The position numbers were made by a program, and so were the translations under genes. Shown here in pieces: positions 1-5,529 of a stretch of DNA of 6,462 nt. The notes under the pieces are model-generated. The model worked only from the letters and a program-made list of their open reading frames with translations. It did no database searches and was not told where the DNA came from. The stretch lies in NCBI GenBank assembly GCA_016764715.1, contig JAESRJ010000131.1, positions 13,552 through 20,013 of the forward strand. Reading direction: 5' to 3'. Within the stretch, counting starts at the first letter, position 1, and each line of letters begins with the position of its first letter. The stretch comes from Kordiimonadaceae bacterium (lineage in GTDB: Bacteria; Pseudomonadota; Alphaproteobacteria; Sphingomonadales; Kordiimonadaceae).

Positions 1-191
1 TTGGCGCTGCGCCCTGCGAAGCTATAACAAAAGACACAGAGTGCTATAAACTGGGTCGCACTGAATTTCGGGCGCAACCCTATAAAGCTGGGCGCCCGAG
101 AGTGCGGACCATTCAGCTGAAAGCACAAATATTTTCAGATGGCACTTCCGAGAGAGCCTTACTCGGCGTCACCCTAGTGGCCAAGCGCTAA
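1..191 (+). CDS. C-terminal fragment of an unrecognised protein, cut by the left window edge
   Basis: An open frame runs from the left edge (first full codon at position 3) without interruption through 62 codons to a TAA at 189-191. The other two forward frames hit stops early (TAA at 25-27 and 50-52), which supports this frame being the coding one. The fragment is hydrophilic and rich in Lys, Arg and Thr, and ends in a short hydrophobic stretch with the terminal residues GVTLVAKR. It contains an in-frame near-repeat, CYKLGR followed 12 residues later by PYKAGR, reflected in the DNA as two similar segments at 41-58 and 77-94. No membrane segment or catalytic motif is visible in this part, and I do not recognise the family. 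It is co-directional with rsmE, whose ATG lies 77 nt downstream, so the two may share a transcript. That a gene ends here is fairly secure; its function is unknown. Confidence 0.6.
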   Translation, partial: GAAPCEAITKDTECYKLGRTEFRAQPYKAGRPRVRTIQLKAQIFSDGTSERALLGVTLVAKR

Positions 192-268
192 GCGCGCTCT
201 TGACAGTGGAGCTTCTAGGCGCAAAGTTCCGGCAAACATCCCACACAACCTTACGCAATGAGATCAGC

Positions 269-1012
269 ATGGCTAAAAAAAATGATATCCGGCTTTTTGT
301 AGAAGCACCCCTGCCCGGCCAAGGCTTGCTGGTACTGGATCAAGAGCAGTCGCATTATGTGGCCAATGTTATGCGAGCGAAAGCAGGGAAAACCATCGCG
401 CTTTTTAACGGACGAGACGGTGAATGGGCCGCAGATATTTCTGAGATCAAAAAACGAACAGTCATCGTGCGCATCACAGACAAAACCAAGGATCAAGCTG
501 CTGAACCTGATCTGATGCTTGCCTTTGCGCCGATTAAAAAAGCACGCATCGACTTTATGGCACAAAAGGCTACTGAGCTCGGCGTTGCGCACCTACTGCC
601 CATGTACACTCGCCGCACCAATGTCGACCGTGTAAAGACCGATCGCCTGCGGGCTAATGCTATCGAGGCTGCGGAACAGTGCGAGCGCCTTACCGTGCCA
701 ATAGTATCAGAACCTATAAAGCTCGAGAAGCTCTTGGCTGATTGGCAAACGGACAGAATGATCATGTTTTGCGACGAAGACCTGAGCGGTGAAACAGCGC
801 ACGCAGCGCTTGCTAAACTTTCGGCAGACGAGCGAGCTAGGCCGTGGGCCATTCTCATCGGGCCGGAGGGCGGTTTTGTGCCTGAGGAGCGCGCCGCGAT
901 CAGGGCAATGGATCAAACCATCGTCGTGTCGCTAGGGCCGAGGGTTTTGAGGGCTGACACGGCCGCAATGGCGGCAATCAGCTTGTGGCAGTCGGCTATC
1001 GGTGACTGGTAA
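269..1012 (+). CDS. rsmE: 16S rRNA (uracil(1498)-N3)-methyltransferase RsmE
   Basis: RsmE uses S-adenosylmethionine to methylate N3 of U1498 in helix 44 of 16S rRNA, near the ribosomal decoding site, acting in the cytoplasm on the assembled 30S subunit. The 247-residue product has the usual family length (about 240-250). An N-terminal PUA-like RNA-binding part covers residues about 1-75 (RLFVEAPL at the start, HYVANVMRAKAG). A SPOUT/trefoil-knot methyltransferase domain follows, with KATELGV near 100-106, EAAEQCERL at 133-141, the cofactor-loop motif IGPEGGF at 197-203 and the knot motif SLGPRVLRADTAAMAA at 221-236. I chose the ATG at 269 because family members begin just before RLFVE. A TTG at 200 would add 23 residues with no family resemblance, and that TTG is itself part of a perfect TTGACA hexamer. 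The Shine-Dalgarno before 269 is weak (GAGA). gshA follows on the same strand after 153 nt. Confidence 0.95.
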   Translation: MAKKNDIRLFVEAPLPGQGLLVLDQEQSHYVANVMRAKAGKTIALFNGRDGEWAADISEIKKRTVIVRITDKTKDQAAEPDLMLAFAPIKKARIDFMAQKATELGVAHLLPMYTRRTNVDRVKTDRLRANAIEAAEQCERLTVPIVSEPIKLEKLLADWQTDRMIMFCDEDLSGETAHAALAKLSADERARPWAILIGPEGGFVPEERAAIRAMDQTIVVSLGPRVLRADTAAMAAISLWQSAIGDW

Positions 1013-1089
1013 CAGCCCCAAAAAAGCTGCTGTTCAACATTCTGTGCAAATAGATTAGCTCACTTTACGGCAGGCATAGTTTAGTTTTC

Positions 1090-1118
1090 TTGTATGCAGC
1101 GGCCCGAGTGCTTAAATT
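1090..1118 (+). promoter_or_regulatory. candidate sigma70-type promoter for gshA
   Basis: TTGTAT at 1090-1095 and TAAATT at 1113-1118 are separated by 17 nt, the preferred spacing. They match the TTGACA/TATAAT consensus at 3/6 and 4/6 positions. The predicted transcript start near 1125 would leave a leader of about 40 nt before the gshA ATG. The match is modest; read-through from rsmE is an equally good explanation of gshA expression. Confidence 0.25.
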
Positions 1119-1153
1119 TCAACTTAACTGATACGCGAGCTACAAACACTGTC

Positions 1154-1158
1154 AAAGG
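1154..1158 (+). promoter_or_regulatory. ribosome binding site that sets the gshA start
   Basis: AAAGG lies 7 nt upstream of the ATG at 1166. The longer reading from an ATG at 1094 has no comparable site and adds 24 residues that do not resemble the family, so this site decides the start. Confidence 0.6.
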
Positions 1159-1165
1159 CCATTTT

Positions 1166-2530
1166 ATGTCGAATGCTACCCCGGTTATCGAGACCAAGTC
1201 TCAACTTATTGAGAACCTCGAAACAGGCAATAAACCTGACCGCGATACATGGCGGATCGGATCCGAGCATGAAAAATTTGTCTTCTACCGGCCTGACAAC
1301 AGCCCGCTCGCGTACGAGCCTGACGGTGACAGACCCGGCATAAAAGACGTATTGCAAGCGTTCATTGCGCGTGACTGGAAACCGGTTGAAGAAAACGGCT
1401 TTCTTATTGCGGCGACCAAAGACGGCGCATCCATCACGTTAGAGCCCGGGGGGCAGTTTGAACTTTCCGGCGCGCCGCTTAAGTCCATCCACGAGGCCTG
1501 CAACGAAACCACAGCTCATCTGCGCACATCGCAAGAAATTGGCGAAGAACTAAACATTGGCTTTCTTGGCCTCGGCTTCCATCCGACACTGAAGCGCGAA
1601 GACGTACCAGTGATGCCTAAGGATCGCTACGGTATTATGCGCGCCTATATGCCCACCAAAGGCAGCCTCGGCCTTGATATGATGCTGCGCACTTGCACCG
1701 TGCAAGTGAACCTTGATTTTGCCAGCGAAGCAGACATGATTGAGAAGTTCCGGCTTGGCCTTGCCCTGCAGCCTTTGGCGACAGCGCTGTTTGCTAACTC
1801 GCCGCTCAAAGAAGGCAAAGTGAACGGCATGAAAAGCTACCGCAGCCATATCTGGACAGATACAGACCCGGACCGCTGCGGCATGTTGCCGTTTGTTTTC
1901 GAAGACGGTATGGGTTTTGAGCGCTGGGTAGACCATGCGCTTGACGTACCTATGTATTTCGTTAAACGCGATGGTATTTACCTTGATGCTTCTGGCCAGT
2001 CCTTCCGTGATTTCTTGAAGGGTGATCTGCCAGTTCTGAAGGGCGAGCTACCGACGATAAATGATTGGGAAGATCATCTAACCACCCTCTTCCCTGAAGT
2101 GCGGCTGAAAACATTCCTTGAGATGCGCGGCGCGGACGGCGGCCCCTGGTCACAGCTTTGTGCCCTACCTGCTTTCTGGACCGGCCTACTGTATGATACT
2201 GAAGCCCAAACAGCTGCGCTCGACCTCATCAAAGGTTGGTCTATTGAGGAAATGGAGCAGCTTCGCACCGATACACCGACAGAAGGACTGCAAGCCAGCA
2301 TCCAAGGCAGAACGCTACAGCAAATCGGGAAACAGGCCCTAGAGATCGCTGACCTCGGCCTGAAAAACCGGGCACGCTTTTCAACCAGCGGTGATACGGA
2401 ACAGGGCTTCCTCAACAGCTTGCGCGAAACGGTCGAAACAGGGATTACCCCTGCAGACATGATCCTAGAAAAGCTAAAAGGCGAATGGCAAGGCGATGTT
2501 TCAAAATTGTTTTCGGCGTTAAGCTATTAG
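1166..2530 (+). CDS. gshA: glutamate--cysteine ligase, plant/alphaproteobacterial type
   Basis: The enzyme joins L-glutamate and L-cysteine through the gamma-carboxyl at the cost of ATP, giving gamma-glutamylcysteine, the first and usually rate-limiting step of glutathione synthesis in the cytoplasm. The 454-residue product matches the length of the alphaproteobacterial/plant class (GCS2-type), not the roughly 520-residue E. coli class. Family landmarks in order: WRIGSEHEKFVF (29-40, active-site glutamates), ITLEPGGQFELSGAP (90-104), GLGFHPT (135-141), MRAYMPTKGSLGLDMM (158-173), RTCTVQVNLDF (175-185), ATALFANSP (205-213), SHIWTDTDPDRCG (227-239) and FLEMRGADGGPW (317-328). No truncation or frameshift is seen. 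The start follows an AAAGG ribosome binding site. The rsmE-gshA order on one strand is, as I recall, common in alphaproteobacteria. In plants this class is redox-regulated through disulfides; whether that holds here is not evident. Confidence 0.96.
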   Translation: MSNATPVIETKSQLIENLETGNKPDRDTWRIGSEHEKFVFYRPDNSPLAYEPDGDRPGIKDVLQAFIARDWKPVEENGFLIAATKDGASITLEPGGQFELSGAPLKSIHEACNETTAHLRTSQEIGEELNIGFLGLGFHPTLKREDVPVMPKDRYGIMRAYMPTKGSLGLDMMLRTCTVQVNLDFASEADMIEKFRLGLALQPLATALFANSPLKEGKVNGMKSYRSHIWTDTDPDRCGMLPFVFEDGMGFERWVDHALDVPMYFVKRDGIYLDASGQSFRDFLKGDLPVLKGELPTINDWEDHLTTLFPEVRLKTFLEMRGADGGPWSQLCALPAFWTGLLYDTEAQTAALDLIKGWSIEEMEQLRTDTPTEGLQASIQGRTLQQIGKQALEIADLGLKNRARFSTSGDTEQGFLNSLRETVETGITPADMILEKLKGEWQGDVSKLFSALSY

Positions 2531-2542
2531 AAACATTGGTCT

Positions 2543-2570
2543 TTGCAAGACTACGCTTCATTTTTATAGC
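2543..2570 (+). promoter_or_regulatory. candidate promoter for the STAS gene
   Basis: TTGCAA (2543-2548) and TATAGC (2565-2570) are 16 nt apart; each matches the sigma70 consensus at 4/6 positions. A transcript from here would have a leader of about 110 nt that carries the inverted repeats at 2594-2619 and 2661-2675. A weaker alternative, TTGCCC (2624-2629) with TTATGC (2647-2652), lies closer to the gene. The gap after gshA and its base composition make an independent promoter likely, but which one is used cannot be told. Confidence 0.25.
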
Positions 2571-2593
2571 GCCGTCTACAAGCTACAGATTCC

Positions 2594-2619
2594 CTTAATA
2601 CTATTCATATATAGTTAAG
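2594..2619. repeat. imperfect inverted repeat in the AT-rich leader of the STAS gene
   Basis: CTTAATACTAT (2594-2604) pairs with ATAGTTAAG (2611-2619) except for a 2-nt bulge, across a 6-nt spacer. It sits in the most AT-rich part of the window. It could be an operator or a weak RNA hairpin; no family of regulator is suggested by it. Confidence 0.3.
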
Positions 2620-2660
2620 CATGTTGCCCCACTGCTAGTGCGCACATTATGCAGAGGCAA

Positions 2661-2675
2661 CCTATTATGAATAGG
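2661..2675 (+). repeat. perfect 6-bp inverted repeat just upstream of the STAS ribosome binding site
   Basis: CCTATT (2661-2666) and AATAGG (2670-2675) are exact reverse complements around a 3-nt ATG loop. In RNA this would be a small hairpin ending 1 nt before the AAGGG ribosome binding site of the STAS gene; as DNA it could be an operator half-site pair. Confidence 0.4.
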
Positions 2676-2676
2676 C

Positions 2677-2681
2677 AAGGG
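2677..2681 (+). promoter_or_regulatory. ribosome binding site that sets the STAS gene start
   Basis: AAGGG lies 8 nt upstream of the ATG at 2690. It overlaps the GTG at 2681 that would give a three-residue longer reading, so the ATG at 2690 is preferred. Confidence 0.6.
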
Positions 2682-2689
2682 TGAGAAAA

Positions 2690-2965
2690 ATGGACTTTAA
2701 AGTACATACTGAAGGTAACGCGGTAAAAATTGAACTGGACGGCGAGTTAACATTCGATACGCACCGCGACTTCCGCGAAATTATGAATGTTATCCGCGAT
2801 GCCCAGTCTGACGTCGAAGTTAACTTAAAGGGACTGAAGAATATAGATTCTGCGGGCGCAGGCATGTTGAAACTCGCTCAGGAGAAGGCAAAAGAAGGTG
2901 GAAATTCGCTATCACTGACAGAAGTCCCAAAAGACTTGAAAACCTTCATCGATTTACTGAGCTAA
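2690..2965 (+). CDS. stand-alone STAS domain protein, anti-sigma-factor-antagonist-like
   Basis: The 91-residue product is a single STAS domain with no membrane segment, so a cytoplasmic protein. The pattern is typical: an N-terminal beta hairpin (VKIELDGELTFDTHRDFREI, 12-31), a central strand (VEVNLKGL, 42-49), then IDSAGAGML (52-60) at the start of a helix. In partner-switching proteins such as SpoIIAA the serine of the D-S-x-G motif is phosphorylated by a cognate kinase; here it is Ser54. The TFDTHRDFR segment recalls proteobacterial antagonists such as HsbA. The C-terminus stops a few residues earlier than in many relatives, which may cost part of the last helix. No GHKL serine kinase of the RsbW type or PP2C phosphatase lies in the window. 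The nearest signalling gene is the convergent receiver/kinase-like gene, whose stop is 28 nt away. The STAS family call is firm; the partner is unknown. Confidence 0.88.
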   Translation: MDFKVHTEGNAVKIELDGELTFDTHRDFREIMNVIRDAQSDVEVNLKGLKNIDSAGAGMLKLAQEKAKEGGNSLSLTEVPKDLKTFIDLLS

Positions 2966-2993
2966 CGACCGACTGCTAACCTAAAAAAACGCA

Positions 2994-4157
2994 TCAGATT
3001 TTCCGCCGCGGCTTTTCTTCGATAACGGGAAGCGTAAATACGAAATTGCAGCCCTGCCCTTCCGTTGGCTCGCACCAAATGCGGCCGCCAAGCGACTGTA
3101 CAATCTTAGACGATATAGCCAGCCCAAGCCCGTGCCCCGAAGCGCCATTTGAATGTGCACGTTGAAGCGGTTCAAAAACCGATGCACTCAACTCCGCAGG
3201 CAAACCGATACCATTGTCTCTCACTGAAATGTGCCAAATATCCTTTACCACTGACGCCTCAATATCTATGGTCAGCGGCGCTTTCGAACGGTACTTCACC
3301 GCATTACTTAGTAAGTTACGAAACAACTGTACAAGCTCATCCAATTGCCCGAGCACAACAGGTAAGTCACCGTGGTTTATTTTGGCACCCGACGCGATAA
3401 TGTCTCCTCGGATCAAATCCTGTGCACAGTTAAGCGCATGCTCCAGTGATATTTGCTGTGTGGGCTCGTCAGAAGCGCCAGTGTGGGCGTAAGAAAGCAA
3501 TGAACAGACAAGTGTGTCCATATATTCGGCATTTTTCCGAGCCACACTTATATATGATTTCAAATCATCAGAAGAGTTTTCGAGCTCTTTCTCAATCATG
3601 ACCAAAAAGCCGTTTATCGTTGAAAGCGGTGCGGCAAGCTCTTGGGCTGCCATCTCCGCGAAATTCTTCCGCACCTCCAACTGTTTGTGTTGAAACTCAG
3701 CGAGCTTGGCTTTAGTGCAAGCCGTTTCAATGGATTGGATAAGCGTTGGCTTAAGGATTTGGTCTTTCAGCAAATAGTCATGCGCTGAGCCTTTCATAGC
3801 CTCAACAGCAATTTCCTCGTTACCTTTGCCAGTGATAACAATCAACGCGCAGAATTCGTAACCCTTGTGCTTTCTGATATCCCGCAGCAGTTCGAGGCCG
3901 TTTTTCCCTTGGAGATTAAAATCGATGAGCACACAGTCATATTGGGAAATCGTTATTTTGAGGAGTGCGTCCTCATAACCGACAGCAGGTTCAACAGAAA
4001 CGCCCGGAATGCGCCGCTGCAACACATTAGTGAGGTCAGAACGGTCCGCCTCGTCATCATCGACGATGAGAATTTTAATCTCAGATAATTGCAACAGATT
4101 ACCTTTGGCTAACCCTGTACACAGGGGGCAATCGTGGAGGCGCATCGCCGCCAGCAC
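2994..4157 (-). CDS. receiver domain plus histidine-kinase-like protein with Gln in place of the H-box His
   Basis: The 387-residue protein has no membrane segment. A receiver domain spans about 27-147 with all key residues: acidic pair D33/D34, phospho-acceptor D79 (LIDFNL), T109 (VITG) and K131 (DYLLKD). A phytochrome-type HisKA-like dimerisation region follows (about 150-230), then a HATPase domain (about 265-378) with N-box RNLLSNAVKYR (280-290), G1 DNGIG (314-318), F-box VFEP and G2 GHGLGLAI (341-348). The position that is His in SHDLxxPL-type H-boxes is Gln172 (AAQELAAPL), so ordinary autophosphorylation looks impossible. ATP binding should be intact. The start is uncertain. The longest reading (GTG 4157) is given, but AAAGG at 4102-4106 stands 7 nt before a TTG at 4094, which would start the protein at MQLSEIKILIVDDD; an ATG at 4145 is a third option. 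It probably ends the leftward operon. The output and partner are unknown. Confidence 0.88.
   Translation of the reverse strand: MLAAMRLHDCPLCTGLAKGNLLQLSEIKILIVDDDEADRSDLTNVLQRRIPGVSVEPAVGYEDALLKITISQYDCVLIDFNLQGKNGLELLRDIRKHKGYEFCALIVITGKGNEEIAVEAMKGSAHDYLLKDQILKPTLIQSIETACTKAKLAEFQHKQLEVRKNFAEMAAQELAAPLSTINGFLVMIEKELENSSDDLKSYISVARKNAEYMDTLVCSLLSYAHTGASDEPTQQISLEHALNCAQDLIRGDIIASGAKINHGDLPVVLGQLDELVQLFRNLLSNAVKYRSKAPLTIDIEASVVKDIWHISVRDNGIGLPAELSASVFEPLQRAHSNGASGHGLGLAISSKIVQSLGGRIWCEPTEGQGCNFVFTLPVIEEKPRRKI
4102..4106 (-). promoter_or_regulatory. ribosome-binding-like site inside the 5' end of the receiver/kinase-like gene
   Basis: On the minus strand AAAGG is followed after 7 nt by an in-frame TTG (4094-4092). 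This is the same motif and spacing as at the gshA start. It is better than the sites before the GTG at 4157 (AGGA only 3 nt away) or the ATG at 4145 (none), so translation may really begin at 4094. Confidence 0.4.
4113..4126. repeat. 6-bp inverted repeat CCCTGT-AC-ACAGGG
   Basis: CCCTGT (4113-4118) and ACAGGG (4121-4126) are exact reverse complements with a 2-nt spacer. If the receiver/kinase-like gene starts at 4157, the repeat lies in its coding sequence (CPLCTG). If it starts at the TTG at 4094, the repeat lies about 20 nt upstream of the start, where a repressor site or leader hairpin would make sense. Confidence 0.35.
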
Positions 4158-4212
4158 TTATCCTATTAGAGATACGCCAACAGCCTTAAAAAAACGCTAA
4201 AGCCTGTAATTG

Positions 4213-4731
4213 TTACAACCAGCGTAGCCAATCAAAAAACCAATAAAGGGCGAAGACAAAGCCGCCGAGGCTAGCGCTCCACATTAGTGCTATCGGCATA
4301 CCAGCAAAGCGAGAATGTTTGTCTTGGTAATGAGTATCGCACTGCAAGCAGTGAAACCAGCTGTCACCCTTCCTTGCAGCTAGGCGAATACCAGGGATAA
4401 ATGTTTGAACTTCGCCAACAAACGGATGCACTTGCGTAGAACCACACTGGGTGCAGGCGCGTTCCTCGCCGTCTTCATCAAAATGCCTTGGCAGCGCGCA
4501 GCGCGGCAAAGTAGCGACTTTTTTCAGTACACTGTCTGCCCGTACTTTATCGATAACGCGGATCATAACATCAGTTTGCACAACACAGTGCAGGCCGCTC
4601 ATATTTTCGCTGTTTAGAAACACTTCTATATCATTAGCATTCAGCAACGACCGCAGCAGCTGCGCGTCTGATGTTTCTAGCCCTTTCCGCAAAGGAACCA
4701 GTTTATTATAATCGTCAAAAACTTCAGCCAC
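4213..4731 (-). CDS. DUF2007-like protein with zinc ribbon and C-terminal membrane anchor
   Basis: The 172-residue product has three parts. Residues about 8-72 resemble the DUF2007 'putative prokaryotic signal transducing' fold: LVPLRKGLETSDAQLLRSLL, NDIEVFLNSE, then VMIRVIDKVRADSVLKKV. Residues 93-131 carry two CxxC pairs, CTQC (93-96) and CLQC (128-131), a likely zinc ribbon. Residues about 146-168 form one hydrophobic, Trp-rich helix that ends at the C-terminus, so the protein is probably tail-anchored in the inner membrane with its soluble part in the cytoplasm. No catalytic motif is seen. It begins at a GTG (4731) with GGGG 6 nt upstream; the next in-frame Met is at residue 44, inside the domain. 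It sits 43 nt after the FMN-barrel gene and 55 nt before the longest reading of the receiver/kinase-like gene, all leftward. The biological role of the family is not established. Confidence 0.75.
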   Translation of the reverse strand: MAEVFDDYNKLVPLRKGLETSDAQLLRSLLNANDIEVFLNSENMSGLHCVVQTDVMIRVIDKVRADSVLKKVATLPRCALPRHFDEDGEERACTQCGSTQVHPFVGEVQTFIPGIRLAARKGDSWFHCLQCDTHYQDKHSRFAGMPIALMWSASLGGFVFALYWFFDWLRWL

Positions 4732-4774
4732 TAAACGCCCCGGTTATATTTCTACAATTCCAAGCCCAAAGGCC

Positions 4775-5317
4775 TCAATCGGTAATCCCGGTTTCCAAAC
4801 CATCGATGGATTTCATATTGCCTTTCAGCTGATACTCGCGCACCAGTTCGGGCGATTTACCCTCTGCCCACTTGTTCAGCGTTTCGCGCTCATTCTTCAG
4901 TTCCATTTCCGGCACACCCCAACCACAGCTGGTTTGCGTACTTTCCACATCCATCAAAATAACCTGCCGTGCGCCTGCAAACTCCGGGAATTGGCTGCTG
5001 TATTTCTCATAGTCGGCGTGTCCAACACGGATCACCCGGCCTTTGCCGTAAAGCCGGTAAATCAGCGCATTGCGCGTGAAGCTGTTGAACATAATCGTCA
5101 GCCTGCCGTCGTGCTTGATGTGGGTGCTGGTTTCATTGCCACTTCCAGTGACATCAAGGTAACCGCATAAATTTGGCGAGAATACACGAAAACTGTCCAT
5201 GCCCTTTGGGCTCAGGTTGATGCGCCCCTCGGCACAGGCCGAGGCAATGAAGAACATGGATTGGGCGGCGATAAACTCGGCATGTTTATCGGTGATGTGA
5301 TCAAAAAAATCAGCCAT
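4775..5317 (-). CDS. pyridoxamine 5'-phosphate oxidase family (FMN-binding split barrel) protein
   Basis: The 180-residue protein belongs to a PNPOx-like split-barrel subgroup of which I recognise several segments: GRINLSPKGMDSFRVFSPN (31-49), YLDVTGSGNETSTHI (53-67), GRLTIMFNSF (71-80), YRLYGKGRVI (87-96), TQTSCGWGVPEME (127-139) and the tail segment KSIDGL (169-174). Members are soluble, usually dimeric, and bind FMN or a related flavin; the reaction of this subgroup is unknown, and it should not be read as the vitamin B6 enzyme PdxH. No signal peptide or membrane segment is present. The start is secure: AGGAG (5324-5328) is 6 nt before the ATG. The gene is first in a leftward cluster, preceded by a good promoter candidate, and divergent from the acetyltransferase gene. 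Confidence 0.88.
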   Translation of the reverse strand: MADFFDHITDKHAEFIAAQSMFFIASACAEGRINLSPKGMDSFRVFSPNLCGYLDVTGSGNETSTHIKHDGRLTIMFNSFTRNALIYRLYGKGRVIRVGHADYEKYSSQFPEFAGARQVILMDVESTQTSCGWGVPEMELKNERETLNKWAEGKSPELVREYQLKGNMKSIDGLETGITD

Positions 5318-5529
5318 TGGTCTCTCCTGAATACCGGGGAATTTACCTCAAGCTCATACTATATGGGGCTGCCCTCGAATAACAACCACCGAAAGCCGAG
5401 AAGTGGCCACAAACACCACAGAATTGCTAGGCCTCCACGCAACAAAAAGTAACGCGCTCCCGCAGAAACATCCTTGAACAGACACACGGAACCACGCATG
5501 CTGCCCTCTATACAGAAGGAAAACAGCCA
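5318..5529. other. divergent intergenic region
   Basis: This 212-nt stretch separates the leftward cluster from the rightward acetyltransferase gene, and is the longest gap in the window. It holds the leftward promoter candidate (5358-5385) and the two ribosome binding sites (5324-5328 on minus, AAGGA at 5516-5520 on plus). For the rightward gene only poor promoter matches are visible, such as TTGCTA (5424-5429) with AAGTAA (5447-5452). Overlapping open frames on the minus strand (5354-5550) have no family resemblance and no supporting context. Confidence 0.5.
5358..5385 (-). promoter_or_regulatory. sigma70-type promoter for the leftward cluster
   Basis: On the minus strand TTGTTA (5385-5380) and TATAGT (5363-5358) are 16 nt apart and match the consensus at 4/6 and 5/6 positions. 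A transcript start near 5351 would give a leader of about 34 nt, ending in the AGGAG site of the FMN-barrel gene. This is the best promoter match I see in the window, and the spacing of the downstream genes suggests it may serve all three. Confidence 0.45.

Noticed and set aside
251..858. Long minus-strand open frames of 113 and 121 codons opposite rsmE
   Set aside because: They lie wholly inside a confidently assigned gene, have no recognisable domain and show the compositional look of antisense frames.
1011..1034. AACAGC/GCTGTT inverted repeat after rsmE as an intrinsic terminator
   Set aside because: The stem is only 6 bp with a 12-nt loop, and no T-run follows; it cannot be called a terminator.
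1550..2460. Minus-strand open frames of up to 128 codons opposite gshA
   Set aside because: They are shadows of a well-conserved enzyme gene, rich in Ser, Arg and Cys, without family features or ribosome binding sites.
2983..2996. T-run (A7 on plus) just past the receiver/kinase-like stop as an intrinsic terminator
   Set aside because: The sequence upstream on the minus strand holds a GCCGCGGC palindrome but no stable stem directly abutting the T-run.
2994..4157. Reading the receiver/kinase-like gene as a decayed pseudogene because of the missing His
   Set aside because: The frame is intact over 387 codons and all other catalytic and receiver motifs are preserved, which argues for retained function.
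4161..4206. Hairpin and T-run between the DUF2007-like gene and the receiver/kinase-like gene as a terminator
   Set aside because: The stem ACAGgCTT/AAGgCTGT has a central mismatch and the T-run falls in the loop, so it is not the terminator layout; the genes may still be co-transcribed.
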